A stretch of 64,000 nucleotides of DNA from Paralithodes platypus (GCA_032716605.1 CM064495.1:24831760-24895759); one strand, 5' to 3'. Shown: positions 32,249-44,328, numbered from the stretch's first letter. The notes: generated by a model from the sequence alone, not told the origin. Translations and numbers: made by a program.

Positions 32249-33577
32249 TTAGTCATTACTTTGAGAATCCTCGGACCCAGCAATAACAGGTAGAGCATCA
32301 GATTGCAATGCAGAATCGAGCTCCAAAGCGTACAAACGTGCGATAGGACGAACAGTAGTTCCAGTGGCTGTCTTCAATAGCGCCACCCGCTCTACAGAGT
32401 CTGCCCCCTTGTATACCTCCAACACGCGGCCCAATTTCCAGTATACTATCTTCTTTAATTAAAACAACTTCACCAACAGTAGGTGCCGTTGGTCTACCAG
32501 AGGGAGTAACACTCCTTTCCCTCAATGCTAGCAGATATTCATTAATCCACCGTTTTCTAAAATCTTCTATTATCCCCAATATATACTGGTATCTCTTAGA
32601 CACCGCTGCCTCAGAGTACAATGAGGGATCCTCTAACTCTACTATGGATTGGAAATCAGATGGAAACGCAGTCATGGTTTTCCATATAGCAAGTGAGCTG
32701 GCGTTAATGGTAGTGGTTCTTGCAGGTCGGTGTACACATATGTAAGCGGACGATCGTTCACGACTGCCTCTATCTCTGTGAGGATTGTCGTCAACTCACT
32801 CTTCTTTAATAGAGCACGTCCTACTACCGCTCTGAGTCCTGACTTCACTATGACGACACACCGTTCCCACATTCCACCAAACCAAGGTGCCTTAACTGGA
32901 ATGAACCTCCATTCGCACTTCTTCTCTCCCAAAAAAGTGATGATAGTAGGATCACTACTCATATCCTTTAGATATTTTGATGCCTGGACATAAGTGGGAG
33001 CATTGTCGCTAAGAATGAGTTGAGGGAATGAACGACGGGCACAAAACCGTCTAAACGCCAGCATAAATTCTTCGCTAGACATATTATCACATAGTTCTAG
33101 GTGTACCGCTCGAGACGTTGCACAGGTAAACAATAATATATAAACCTTCTCATGCTCTCTCGTCTTCAATGCCCCTGTGTAATCTAACCCTACAGCTTGG
33201 AAAGGTTCTATGTGCTTTACACGGCATTCAGGTAGAGGTGGAGCTGGTCCAGTTGCATATGGTTTACCTTTTAGTCTCTGGTATATTACATACTTTCTTA
33301 CTACGCGTCGAACTACTTGTCGAACTCTGGGTATCCACCATGTGAGACGTAAATTTGATATAATATGACATACCCCGTAGTGTTTTACTTCCCTATGTGC
33401 ATGTATGATCAATAGATCAGTAACGTGATGTCTTGTTGGCATAAGTATAGGGCGGTTTGTGCCGTCTGTTACACCCGACCACTTCAGGCGACCCTCACAC
33501 CTGATGAGGCCATTGTCTAGGTGCAACCTTAGTTGACGCACTATATTAGGCATTAATGTCTTATTCGAGCTTTGCAA
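32249..33577 (-). pseudogene. BEL-B integrase
   Basis: 33577-32672 carries the zinc-finger region and catalytic core: VGLDYTGAL, LSDNAPTYV and PWFGGMWERC supply D, D and E, then VVNDRPLTYVY. The HHCC site is damaged, because the second Cys pair reads YVIYQR with Tyr at both positions. 32675-32298 and 32434-32249 carry the C-terminal region (VGEVVLIKED, then GRVLEVYKGADSVERV) in two frames. The catalytic triad is intact but zinc site and C-terminus are broken. Confidence 0.85.
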
Positions 33578-33601
33578 GGATTCTAATTCATTGGAAAAGG
33601 T

Positions 33602-34513
33602 TTATACTTGAACCCCCTTGATCAAAGTTACTTCAGCTGCTTTAAATTCACGAGCATCAATGTTGTGACCCCTGTTGCAGAGTTGGTCCGTTACTTTAAG
33701 CTTGATATTGGATATATATCGCAATACCCAAGCGACAACTCTGACTAGTTTATTATAGTCACCGAATCTTGCCCACTCTATGATTGGACCTGATGGCTCA
33801 TTTGGTTGGGCTGTAACTGCCACTGTTTCCAGTGGCAGAAGTCCCTCACCAACAGCATGCCAAATCGTCCATTCACTTTCATGGAGCAGCCACTTTGGAC
33901 CATGCCACCACAATTCGGACTTCACTAACTGGCTAGCCGTTATACCCCTAGTTATGAGATCACTAGGGTTTTCTTTTGTATTTACATAATGATAAGCAAC
34001 GTCTGGCAATAGGGCCCTAATCTAATCTACCCTATTCCTCACATAAACTGGCAGAGACTTCTTGCTATGTATCCAGTTGAGTGCGACCTGACTATCGCAC
34101 CATACGTGAACGATTTCAATGTTTAACTCGCTCTCGTATGCTGCGCGTACATGTTGCACCAGATGTGCTAAGAGCAGCATGGCAGTCAATTCCATTTTAG
34201 GGATAGTTACTTTTTTAACCGGGGCTACCTTGGCCCGGGCTGTAACTAAATGTGCCCCAAATGAAGTAACGACATATATGGCTACCCCGTATGCCGTGGC
34301 GCTAGCATCGCAAAACGTGTGTAACGTAACGTCACCGAACGCCGCCACTTTACGAGGTATAGGTATAGTACATAGGATGGCATACTCATTCAACAACAAT
34401 GTCCCTTGGTCATTCAGGTCTTCGGGCAAACTGTCATCCCATCCTATTTTACGTCTCCAAACTTTCTGCATTAGAATCCTAGCTCTTATGGTAACGGGTA
34501 ATGCTAGACCCAA
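33602..34513 (-). pseudogene. BEL-B RT connection and RNase H
   Basis: 34513-34022 contains LPVTIRARILMQKVW and the RNase H sequence TLHTFCDASATAYGVAIY...IPKMELTAMLLL...HVWCDSQVALNWI. 34009-33602 continues with YHYVNTKENPSDLITRG. A stop separates the two parts near 34015. Confidence 0.85.
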
Positions 34514-36070
34514 AGGATCAAAAAATTGCGCATCTTTCTCAACAGACTTCTTTTTGTGTGCGCTCCCGTCTGCTGAGCAAAAGACCTTGTTTGAAAAGTT
34601 AGTATGTCATGTTTAGGTTGCCAGATCATCCCCAAATTTCTGGACTTTTCCTGGTTATGAGATGCTGTACCGTCCACCTGTATCAAACTCTGAAGATCTT
34701 CACTATTAGTAACCCACTCGCGGAGAAATAAATGTGCATCTGTAAACAATCTGCGTGCTTGCCAGTATGTATATAACAAATCATCCTGACTATCGCTAGA
34801 ACCCTGCAAATTGTCTATATATAATCTGCGAGATAGTTTACTTGTGTCCTCATGAGTATCAGCTAGATGTTTTTTTATTGTGGAATTTAACAAAAACTGT
34901 GAACACGTGGCCCCAAAGAGTACAACCCGAAAACGGTATATTATGACCGGACTTTCAGAGTCGCTAATGTCGCTGAACCAAAGAAAGCGGGTAACGTCTC
35001 TATCTTCCTCCTTTAGCTTGACCATCAAGAATGCCTTCTCGATGTCACTGGTATATGCGTACTTCCCCAGCCTAAACCGCAATAGATGTTGGGACAGGTC
35101 CGACACCATGGACGGACCTGTCAGCAGGCAGTCATTTAGACTGGGTAGTTGACCTTGGTGGGCAGAACAGTCATACACCACCCGTATTGGTGTGGTGACG
35201 CTGTCTTTTCTTACCCCATGATGGGCCAGATAGTGAACCCTACCCTTCTTAACCCGGGAACTGCCGGAAGACTCTTAAGAGTTCCCCCGGCGGACTACGG
35301 GAAGACTCTTAAGAGTCAGGAGGAAAAAAAATCAATTTAAAACACCGAAAAAAACAAAATTGCCCCTGGGCCATGCCAAATATCACTCCTCCACCTCCCC
35401 TCCTTCCCCAGTTTCCTCCCCTCCTTCAGTTATCACCTATTTTCCCTGTTATTCCCTTTTCCTGTGGTCTATTTTCGTGCTAACATTAGCAAGTTGGTAG
35501 CAGGGCGTTGTCATCACTGTTAGCAAGCGAGTGCAAGAGAGAGAGAGAGAGAGTATCGATCGACAGTCTCTCTCCAGAGGTGGAGGAAAGTGGTGGGCTG
35601 TGAGGTTGCCTCAGCCATACATTGTGTAACTCCCGGCCTGTATCGCCGATTTTGACCATCCAAACGCTGTTTCCACTTGTTTTATTGTTGTAACAGGTTA
35701 ATACCTTTATAATCAACCTATAATAGGCGCATATGGATAAGTATTAATGCTATTTATGGTAAAATAAATATTTTAGTGATGGGAACAGCTCAAATACGTC
35801 AGCACAGGAGTGTGGTGTCTCATACCCCCATGCGCACTTCAGAGGTTAATCGGTTCCTTGACATCGACTCTCTCAATAAAGCCTAGCTCTATCTTCATAA
35901 CTCCGAAATACATCGTCATACGCCTGGCGCGTGCTCGGTTCGTTAGACAATTTACGCTGTAATGCGCGCAAGCGACCTAATGCCAAACCATAGTTGGTAG
36001 GCAGTCTTATCTCACTGTTCTTCCAGGGTAAACTAACTTTATATTGCTTGTCTGAGGCACAGTAGCTCAC
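34504..36070 (-). pseudogene. BEL-B reverse transcriptase, split by a MITE
   Basis: 36070-35873 is the N-terminal part (YKVSLPWKN, GLALGRLRALQRKL). After the MITE at 35253-35845 the frame continues with RVHYLAHHGVRKDS near 35220. 35181-34504 then carries VYDCSAHQGQLPSLNDC, SDIEKAFLMVKL and RRLYIDNLQGSS. The catalytic box is YIDN, as in BEL-A. The two parts join in frame across one TTAA, so the MITE was a clean insertion. Confidence 0.85.
35253..35845. mobile_element. TTAA-flanked MITE (593 bp) in BEL-B RT
   Basis: TTAA at 35249-35252 and 35846-35849 brackets an insert starting CCCGGGAACTGCC. Its other end, reverse-complemented, reads CCTCTGAAGTGC; the TIR match is only partial. Near the left end GAAGACTCTTAAGAGT occurs twice and contains a perfect palindrome (ACTCTTAAGAGT). 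No ORF. Dropping it restores the RT frame, which independently confirms the boundaries. TTAA targets point to the piggyBac superfamily. Confidence 0.8.
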
Positions 36071-36154
36071 AGACTCGTCAAACCTTTTCAGCGCAACTTC
36101 CGAGTCCTAATCAGTCTCCATAGGATTAATGCCTATGTGATCCAATCTCCACAG

Positions 36155-37234
36155 TCATTCCAGGTCGAACTCGGCAGTCTTTTTAGGGTCACTAGGTTGG
36201 GAATCCTCCCTTCCCAACTCCTCTGCCGCGGTTATATTGACTCTTAATATCGAGACCGTGTCGACCAGGACCTTTGACTGTGTAGTATGCACCTTTCCGC
36301 TCACGCAATATCCAAATTTAGTGGGGATTAAAATTACACCACACATCTTTTTAAATCCAGGGTATACTACATCATAATAATGATCCACACCAAGTAGAAC
36401 ATGCACCTCACTCTGATCTCCCATGGGATCTGACAAGTTAACCCCTTTGCTACGTAATGCGTGTTCCACCTTCTTCACTCCTACAGATACATATTCTGGT
36501 AGGGTGTCTACTACGATACATGTCATAGAGTACCGGTTTTTACGGTAGAAATATGAAATCTCCGCTATCTCGTAGTCTTGTTTGTCAGTAACCCCTGTGA
36601 AGCCCTGCAATCGAAGAGTCTCAGCCCCTATGATTCGGTGCTTCAGTCCCACTAAGACGGACCTCTTTATAAAGGAACGTTGAGACCCTTGATCTAGAAG
36701 TACCCGACAAACTTTGTTACTGTCGTTACCTTCCATGGGAATCTGTATTGTGGGCAATATAGTGGTGTCTTGCATGCTACCTAGTGTCAAAGTTGTAGTA
36801 CCCTCTGTTTTGACGTCTTTGACTTTATCTGCCGTAGGACACAACTTATCAAAGTGATGTCCTTTGCAGTGGCGACAGGGCCTTAAGTATGTAGCAGTAC
36901 ATTGTCCCTGCTTACCATGTTCCTTACTTAGACAACCTACACATAGCTTCAACCTCTTTGCCTGTGCTAGTTTTGTCTCATTTGTGGGGTATTTTACACA
37001 GAAACTCCATTTATGTTTGTTGTTACATAGCTTACATAGACTCTGAGCAGGTTTCTTATACGTACCCTCTTTCTTTTCTTTAGTTCCCACCGTCATGCTT
37101 ACAGTTCCCCTCATCTCCACATTCTCACTCCCTCCCAACACATACATTCTCCCTTTGTTCAACTGTAGATTGCTAATTTCCTTACTGAACTGAGTTTTGA
37201 ACTCCCCCCAGATCAAATGATCTAACCTTGTCAA
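36155..37234 (-). pseudogene. BEL-B Gag zinc knuckles and aspartic protease
   Basis: Starts within the Gag tail. CKLCNNKHKWSFC and further Cys/His pairs (CVGC, CRHCKGHHF) form the knuckle region. The protease segment has VLLDQGSQRSF, an intact active-site type motif, then TLRLQGFTG and VLLGVDHYYDVV, the DUF1758-like region. It ends near 36155, ahead of the RT N-terminus, with a frame change. Gag (37182-38021) overlaps by about 50 bases in another frame, so one indel near 37200 separates them. Confidence 0.8.
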
Positions 37235-38021
37235 GTATTGCCATAGGAAGCTTCTGACGTAAGATAATGACTATCATTTCCTGTGTGGTGAGCCCTAGGG
37301 TAACTAGCGATCGAGTATGGCACTCCATATTTGCCCTAAAACTTGCTAACTCCTCAACCTTATACTGTGGTTCTGCGAGGTTTAACAAGGCAACGACATG
37401 GGCCATCTTCAACTGCTCTTGATCCCCGTATGTGGACTTTAATAATTGTACTGCCTCAAGATAACTATCACCCACTACCGCAAAACCCTCTATCAAATGT
37501 AAGGCCTCTCCTTCCATTTGTCCCTTCAGGTAGTGAAACTTGCGGACATTATCCAAAGAGGATTCATGAACTGTAGACCGAAATACGTCCCAAAAAGCTA
37601 ACCACTCAGTCAATTTGCCCCAAAATGTAGGAAGATTGAGCTTTGGGAGGTGTACAGTGTGTTTTGGGTCAGCCCTTCTATGGGCCTCATTCTCGCCTCC
37701 CTTCTTACTTGCGACAGCACGCTGTAATATGTGCTTCGCTCTAAAGACAGGTTCATCATAGAGGGCGCGATTATCACACTCTGTAACTATCTCTTCCTCC
37801 TCTGTCATGCCTGCCACAATCACCTCACTCAGAGCCATAATACGACCGTGGGTAGCCTGGACGTTATCTAATCTAGCTTCCAATTCCTCGAGGTCAGCAG
37901 TAGTGATGAAAGTGTTGACGTCCACAATTAGCCTATTTAATACTCCCCTAAGTCCCGCCCTTTGATTTTTAGGGGCCTTGATCAGCACCCCACCCGACGG
38001 TGTCTCTTCCTGTTTACTCAT
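37182..38021 (-). CDS. BEL-B Gag, N-terminal and capsid region
   Basis: Starts at ATG 38021. Contains LPKLNLPTFWGKLTEWLAFW and YLKGQMEGEALHLIEGF with STYGDQEQLKMAHV, the DUF1759 capsid-like region also present in BEL-A. It leaves frame near the C-terminus. BEL-A and BEL-B are clearly the same superfamily but differ widely in sequence and in LTR length. Confidence 0.8.
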   Translation of the reverse strand: MSKQEETPSGGVLIKAPKNQRAGLRGVLNRLIVDVNTFITTADLEELEARLDNVQATHGRIMALSEVIVAGMTEEEEIVTECDNRALYDEPVFRAKHILQRAVASKKGGENEAHRRADPKHTVHLPKLNLPTFWGKLTEWLAFWDVFRSTVHESSLDNVRKFHYLKGQMEGEALHLIEGFAVVGDSYLEAVQLLKSTYGDQEQLKMAHVVALLNLAEPQYKVEELASFRANMECHTRSLVTLGLTTQEMIVIILRQKLPMAILDKVRSFDLGGVQNSVQ

Positions 38022-38408
38022 TGTGCATGTAAGCCTATAGGCTATGTATCTAAATGTTACAAAAACAACGGCAAAATAGTAGTCTAGTTAAGAGACGCCG
38101 ACCGGCGGACTTCTATGTTATGGAGAAAAAATAGTACACAAAATAGCAATACCTACTAAAGGGTCATATTGAACAAGATTTTTTTTTAGGTCAGGTCATA
38201 TGTCACAGGAAGCCTGAAATGTAAAAGAAAATTATTGGGGGAAGATGATGGGTGGGTTGCAGGACTTAGGCAGGCGCAACGATGTGACCCTGCATTCCGG
38301 CTCTAACCACCGCTTGGCTAGTCCTACCAGATTATCATAGAGTTGTTCCTGCATCCTGTTATATGTCCCCTTGCTCATTGCCTTAAAAATCCCTTACTGG
38401 TAGCTAAT
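38022..38408. other. BEL-B leader
   Basis: About 390 bases between primer site and gag. No supported ORF and no SGNH-like sequence. Confidence 0.5.
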
Positions 38409-38426
38409 TCCCGGGTCTGGGCACCA
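38409..38426 (-). promoter_or_regulatory. BEL-B tRNA primer-binding site
   Basis: Two bases inside the 5' LTR the minus strand reads TGGTGCCCAGACCCGGGA. It has the canonical TGG start. The priming tRNA is not assigned. Confidence 0.6.
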
Positions 38427-38427
38427 A

Positions 38428-39656
38428 TGTGGTAAACTATCAATGGAAGTTAAATATTACTAAGCTATAATGAATCAAATAAAATCAATCTAAATTAAAA
38501 CTACTCCATATCTAAATTGAATTAAATCTGAGACAAGCTAATTTATATCCAAAGGTCTCACATAATAAATTTATATATAGGGTAAGGTTATAAGGGTTAA
38601 TATTAGCCAGGAATTAACTCACCAATAGTTCCACGTGGCAATGAAGCAAGGGAGAACGTTTACCCAATATGGCGGACAATGGGGAGGCAAGACACCGGTC
38701 CTGAGACTCGAGTCAAGTGAAAGAAAGAATAAATTATTACATGGGAATGGACATGAATATTATGCTTATCTGTCAGTCAGTCATGGCGTCGATGAGAGCG
38801 TTGTGATGGTGTAGCTGTTTGTATTGCTGTCAGTGTATTGTGATTAGAGGCACAATAGCTCAATCAACTGAAGGTGGAATTTAGATGTTAACTGGTTGGT
38901 GTTCGTGGAGGCTCTGCTCTCTCTTCCTCAGAGGCACACCTTGCTGCCTTGGCAAACGCCAGGAGCCCAAATTATCGTACCGCATCTAGGTTGCTCTATA
39001 CGATAAATTATATTAATATATACGATAAATTCATATATACTACATAAGACCATGGCAATATTGCTTAACCCGTGGAGCCCCGCATAGTTTTTTATTTTTT
39101 GTTCACCAGAACCCGGCCCGTTTTCAAAAAATGGTTTTATTCCTGAAACAATAGCGAATGGGTTAGGAATGAAGGAAAAACCACGAAAGACCGCTCAAAA
39201 AGCTTAAACAATGGTCCTACAGAGCCCCCGAAAACGTATTTTACATGAGTAAAAAATTGAAGGCAATTTCCCCAAAAAACCATGTTATTGCGCGCTCATG
39301 CGCACGCACTTGGACTTTGAGAGTTTTCAACCATCGGCACGGTTGCGTGGGATACGTACACAGTTCCCATACAAATCTGAGCCCTCTTGAGTGGCTACAC
39401 CTGAGGATACGGTCGAAGCAATTAGGGTGACTCGTCAGACGCGTCGCTGGGGCTGTGCGTTTCATACATAGGCGACGCGCCAGACGCATCGCTGGGGCTG
39501 GACGGGTTAATAGCATATTAGGCCTTTTATAAATTAACTTATTTACAATCTTATAATATACGATCCACTCGTTCTACGTCGTGCTGCAGGAGCGACCGTG
39601 ACGTCACAGAGACATACGGGATCACAAAAGAGTCATAGCCTATCGTATTTACGATA
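38428..39656 (-). repeat. BEL-B 5' LTR, interrupted by a MITE
   Basis: 1229 bases; minus the 438-base MITE and a 4-base TTAA duplication this is 787, exactly the length of the other LTR. Confidence 0.93.
39069..39506. mobile_element. TTAA-flanked piggyBac-type MITE (438 bp) in BEL-B 5' LTR
   Basis: TTAA at 39065-39068 and 39507-39510. The left end is CCCGTGGAGCCCC; the right end, reverse-complemented, is CCCGTCCAGCCCC. The other LTR shows the empty site (GCTTAATAGC), proving the insertion. The right TIR resembles the right TIR of the piggyBac-like element at 55943-60364 (CCCTCCAGCCCC), so that family may mobilise it. The word TCGCTGGGGCTG is repeated near the right end. Confidence 0.88.
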
Positions 39657-42082
39657 GCAGCTTTGCAAGAAATAAAGGAAATTTTTAACACTTATGCCAA
39701 AGACACAGTCCACAAGGCTCTTCACTGTGATGATGAGGCCCTCTGGGAACAATGAATAATAAAGTCACCTCTGGTCAAATCAGCCTCCCATAAATCTGTT
39801 AGGCCTAAAGTTAAATCTAAAAACCTTTCCAAAGAGGTAGTGAGTAGCAGCAGTGGCACTGACAGTGAAATTACAGAGGTTGCCCCCCCCGACCAACCAA
39901 AGAGGAGGCGTTCACCCTCTCCAAAACGTAAGTCGAGGTCGGTCGAGGTCTCCCCGAAGACAGTCCCGACACTCTTCAGCTGGGTCTTCCCGGTCTCACA
40001 AGCGCCGGAAGGAGGATTCTCAGTCTCGTAGTGGTAGCCAGAAAGAGAACCCACAGCCACCGCCCTCTTCCCCCATCTCCGACGCACCCGACGCTGAAGC
40101 CGGCGGCTCGGAAGTGGGAACAGAAAACATGGAGTCCCAACCGGGTCGTGAACAATCTTTGAGTGTACCGCCTGATTTCACCTTTGCTATTCCTAAGTTG
40201 AATTATGTGCCACATACTAGCCTCTCAGCCGGACCTAGATGAGTCCTGGCCGAGCACTATAAAGGTTTACCTTCAGGTTCACAAATTTTTGATAGCTCCC
40301 AAATAATCCAAGACTCACAGCCACCCGCAACGTGGGGGTGCTGGCGTCAATCGGAGCCATCTCATGACAGGGTTAGAGTAAGTCAGGAACCATTGATTGA
40401 GAGTAATATTGAAATGTTATCTTCGTCTGTCCCTGATTTGGTGTGGCCACCGGCGGATCAGGCGCCAGAGGCACAACAGGATATTTCTGAGGAGGTTGAG
40501 TTAAGTGGGGAGCCGGAGGAAGTGCCTTTATCCTCTGCTCCACCGGGTCTAACAGGTGAGGAGTCTGAAGCTAGCTCTCAATCTTCTAAGGGATCCCACA
40601 GTAAGTGTGTTACCTCAGATGAAATAAGTTATATTTTACATAAAATAATGCAACAGTATAATCTCCCTACCTCCTCTGACCCCCCTGCCAGTCTACCTGT
40701 AGTTTCCACGAGTCACTCCACGATAAGACCCCTACAACCTTCGGGTTTTCTTACCCCCCAAGCCTCTGTGCCTCCTATGTCCTTGTCTCCGTCAGTAACC
40801 GCGGCTTCCGGCACCACAGTGCCAGCCACACTTACTACCACTAATGTTAGAGTAATCTCGGATATCACTCCTCCTCCCTTAGATAAGGTTCCTCAACGGA
40901 AAGGCCCTATGCCTCTCCTCTATGGACCTGACTGTTCATGTGTTACGGCAACGCCACTAAACCCACATTTAGCACAACCCACCATTTCTGGAGACCTTCC
41001 GGTCCCTAGTGAGTGGAAAATTGAGATTAACAAAAACAGAAAGTTCAGGGCTAAGGACGAAGCGGGGAGATTACTGGATGTATCAATCAAAGCTATACCT
41101 AGTTCTTTTAATCCTGATTTCTTTGTTCATACGGCTGCCCTGGCAGTTCCTGCCACCTCATCTGCACGACTCTTTGCGGACTGGTCTAAAGCCGATGGCG
41201 TTAATGATGTCGAGGCTTTGAATGCTCTCACACCAGAACTGGATACAATTCCGGTACTGGATCAGTCGCATACGCCAGTCCTGCAAATGCGGCGGATAGG
41301 GGTGGGTCCCTGGGTAGATTGGGAGTTAGAGGCTCAGGTATTTGCATCAACCATTACGTCTAAGTCCTCTCATCAGGTTCCACAGGAAAATCATAATTAT
41401 TTCTCGTTACCTGTAAAGATGGCTGACGGGGTGTCGCCGGATTTGTTTGCCTTTTTAGCGGCACCCAAAGTAGCCCTCCACACTCTAGATGAACCCTTTT
41501 GCACTCCTCCGGCAGCTCACTTGGAAAGGGATTTTAAATTACGAAACAAAGCCTACCGGATGTTCTCTCAGTATTTAGTCAGCCGCCAGGTTGCTGTCTC
41601 TCTTAACAGAACTATCTCGGCCATTGCTGACCCACATGTTAGGAAGGCCACTGAATTGTCACGTAGAATTTTATTGCAAAACTCTATTCAAACCTTAGGA
41701 GACATCAGAATAGCGATCATGGAAGCGGTTCGAGCCCGCCAGGATCTAAGAGTGCATCTAGTGAAAAAGTTACCGGATGACATTGGGCGCCGGGTAACTC
41801 TTTCGCCGGTACTCACTGCCTCCCTTCTTAACTCAGAAACGTGGAGTAGTCTTTAATATGGTCAATGGGTGGAAGCAGATTACCTCTCAAGCTAGGAGAG
41901 AACCATTTAAGAAGCCTTTTCATAAGCCAAAGAGCGGAGGTAAACCTAACCAGCCGCATGCTAAACAGTCCTCTCGAGATCCCAGAACTCCTCCTCAGCA
42001 GGGAAGTACTCAGCCCAAGCCCAAACAAGGTAAATATTCAGGGCATAGAGGTAAGCCACACCAGAAGCCAAATCAGGAGTAG
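39657..42082 (+). pseudogene. DIRS Gag, main part
   Basis: The frame resumes after BEL-B and meets a TGA at 39752. It continues in shifted frames with an SR-like basic segment (RRRSPSPKRKSR; RSRSPRRQSRH) to 40242. The longest piece, 40393-41856, is Ser/Pro-rich, then holds a compact region from about residue 205 (VPSEWKIEINKNRKFRAKD...WVDWELEAQVF) that looks like the DIRS capsid domain. 41858-42082 is a basic Lys/Gln/Pro tail. At least three frame breaks are present. Role inferred from position ahead of RT. Confidence 0.65.
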
Positions 42083-42354
42083 ACGTCAGCCAAAACTAGC
42101 CAGCCATCTGATACCAACCCACCTTCCCCTCCAAAAAACTAGCCACCCAAACTCTCAGTCTCCCAGTGCCATGCTTAGGCGTGCCGGATTCGAGAGTTGC
42201 TTCTCCGAACAGGCCCAGTTTGCAAACTGGGTCGTTCCAGTTATTCCGCTCGACCTGGCCCAAGAAAACTTGGGCCCGGAAAGTAGTGAGCAAAGGGTTC
42301 ACCTGGCGGTGGATCCGGTGACCTCGACTGCGTCAGGCGCTGGAATGCAACAAT

Positions 42355-44099
42355 GTGTCACAGGAGGTGGAGGCCCTGGTCCAAGAAATGATCTCCAAGG
42401 GGGTCATTGTACCAGTAAAACCAACTTGCCCAGTATTCACCTCCAGACTTTTCTTAGTGCCAAAAAGGGACAGTGTGCAAATGCGACCGGTATTGGATCT
42501 CTCGCATCTGAACACGTTTATCAAGAATTTTACCCTTCAGGATGCTTACAGTCAATCATATCAGGCTCACTCTTCCGCCGCAAGGCTGGATGTGCTCAAT
42601 AGATCTCAAAGATACCTATTGGCATGTCCCTATAAACAAAAGGTTCCAGAAATTCCTTGCTCTGAGGGTCAGGCAAGAGACTTATGTCTTTCGAAAAATG
42701 CCTTTTTGGGTTGAACCTGGCACCGAGAATTTTCACAAAATTAGTCCGGCAAGCCCTTTTGCCTTTGTTGATCCAGGGCATAAAGGTGTTTTTGTATCTA
42801 GACGACTGGCTAGTGGTGGCGGAGTCAGAGGAGTTATGTCACATTCATGCAAACCAAGTATTAAATCATGTGCAAAACCTAGGGTTCAAGGTGAACTTGG
42901 CGAAGTCTCTCCTTGTTCCCACACGGAATATTCAGTGGATAGGGCTGGTCTGGGACACCACCAATCTAACTCTTACTCAGAGTGTGGACAATCGGGGCAG
43001 ATTTCGCAGGAAACTGTTTCGTTTTCTCCAGAGTCTGAATACAACCAGGAAAACGTGGGAGTCTCTGATCGGCTCTCTCAACTGGATCCAATTAACTGTG
43101 AAGTTGGGCCGGTTGAAAGTGAAGCGATTAATCTTGAAGGGCAACAAAGTTTTTCCTCTTTCGCCGGAGAAGAAATTATGGCCAATTCCTCCATTAATCC
43201 ACAGCTTACTATCGGTCTGGGCCAAGCCCGAGATACTATACTCTATGACAACATGGGTTTCTCCCCCACCTACGGTATGGATAGACACAGACGCTTCCGG
43301 AGCACTAGGTTGGGGGTATCAGTCAAATCTAGGCCATCAAGGGCAGGGCACTTGGACCCAAGACAATAATTTTCACATCAACAAGCAAGAGCTTTTAGTT
43401 CCTCTTTTTTTTCTCCAAGATCACAGCAGGTATTTGCAAGGGAAATCAATAGCGTTCCATATGGACAACCTAACTGCAGTCCATTGTATTCAGAAACAAG
43501 GCTCGGTGAGGTCCCGAGAGTTGCTGAAAGTGTCAGAACAGATCTTTGCCCTGGCCGAATCGCGGGGCATTCACCTACATGCAGCATATCTCCCCGGGGT
43601 GTCGAACGTCTGGGCAGACGCTCTATCCCGGAGGAGGAGCACCTTAGTAGAATGGGCTATCAAACAAACCATCTTCGACAGAATGATTCCGAGGCCTTAC
43701 CGTCCACAAGTGGATCTGTTCGCATCGAAGGAGAATCACAGACTCCCTCTCTTCCTAACTCGCCAGGGGGTGACCCCGGTAGGGGGACCAGATGCATTAC
43801 TGGAGGACTGGAACAAGTGGACTTCAATTTATCTTTTTCCTCCACCAGATTTTGTACTAATGTGCCGGGTGATTCACAAACTAAGAGGTTACCGGGGCTT
43901 AGTCTTGATGATCACGCCATTATGGCCGGCTCAGGCATGGTACCATCAGTTGCAAGAATGGTGCAGGACCCCGGTGATGCTCTCGGTCTCCGCATTCCAC
44001 TTAGAGAAATTGGCAACCTTCGGACCTCGCTCAGTTTTGCCTTCTGGACATTTACAACGCAAAATGGTTAGCTCAATTTGGGGAAAGTGTCACAAATAA
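42355..44099 (+). pseudogene. DIRS reverse transcriptase and RNase H
   Basis: 42355-42540 carries SRLFLVPKRDSVQMRPVLDL. 42542-42715 carries MCSIDLKDTYWHVPI with the first Asp. 42684-44099 carries FGLNLAPRIFTKL and FLYLDDWLVVAES with the YLDD catalytic box, then RNase H motifs WIDTDASGALGWG, INKQELLV, HMDNLTAVHCI and SNVWADALSR. It ends with VDLFASKENHRLP and LITPLWPAQAWYHQL, a C-terminal block typical of DIRS. The frame changes near 42540 and 42690. The last 470 codons are uninterrupted. Confidence 0.85.
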
Positions 44100-44103
44100 A
44101 CTT

Positions 44104-44328
44104 ATGAACCAATATACCATGTCTACCAGGAGACAATATCAATCACATTGGAAAACATTTACAACCTGGATTGTAGAGTCAGGGCAAACGGATGCCTCGG
44201 GAGCCTTGATTTTCAAATACCTAGATTATCTATTTGAGCAAAAACGTTTTTCAGTAGTCACATTAAAAAGTCACTTATCTGCCATCAGAACTCCCTTCTT
44301 TGATCTCACTGGTCTTTCCATACTGCAG
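44104..44328 (+). pseudogene. DIRS tyrosine recombinase, N-terminal piece
   Basis: Begins at an ATG four bases after the RNase H stop. It reads NQYTMSTRRQYQSHWKTF, LIFKYLDYLF and LKSHLSAIRTPFF, the SAM-like DNA-binding fold at the start of DIRS recombinases. Coding similarity stops near 44328, where LINE-2W begins. Confidence 0.75.

Larger units (their letters stand above)
31318..39656 (-). mobile_element. BEL-B: second BEL/Pao LTR retrotransposon
   Basis: Two 787-bp LTRs (the right one interrupted by a 438-bp MITE) flank a minus-strand gag-pol. The 5-bp duplication GCAGC borders it and the DIRS gag frame continues across it. About 15 differences between the LTRs can be counted by eye. The pol is disrupted by frameshifts and by a 593-bp MITE in the RT region. 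Unlike BEL-A, it has no extra ORF between primer site and gag. Confidence 0.93.

Noticed and set aside
39241..39516. 91-codon minus-strand ORF
   Set aside because: It falls within the non-autonomous MITE at 39069-39506 and has no family similarity.
42977..43587. Minus-strand ORFs within the DIRS RT region
   Set aside because: Shadow frames of the clear plus-strand RT/RNase H.
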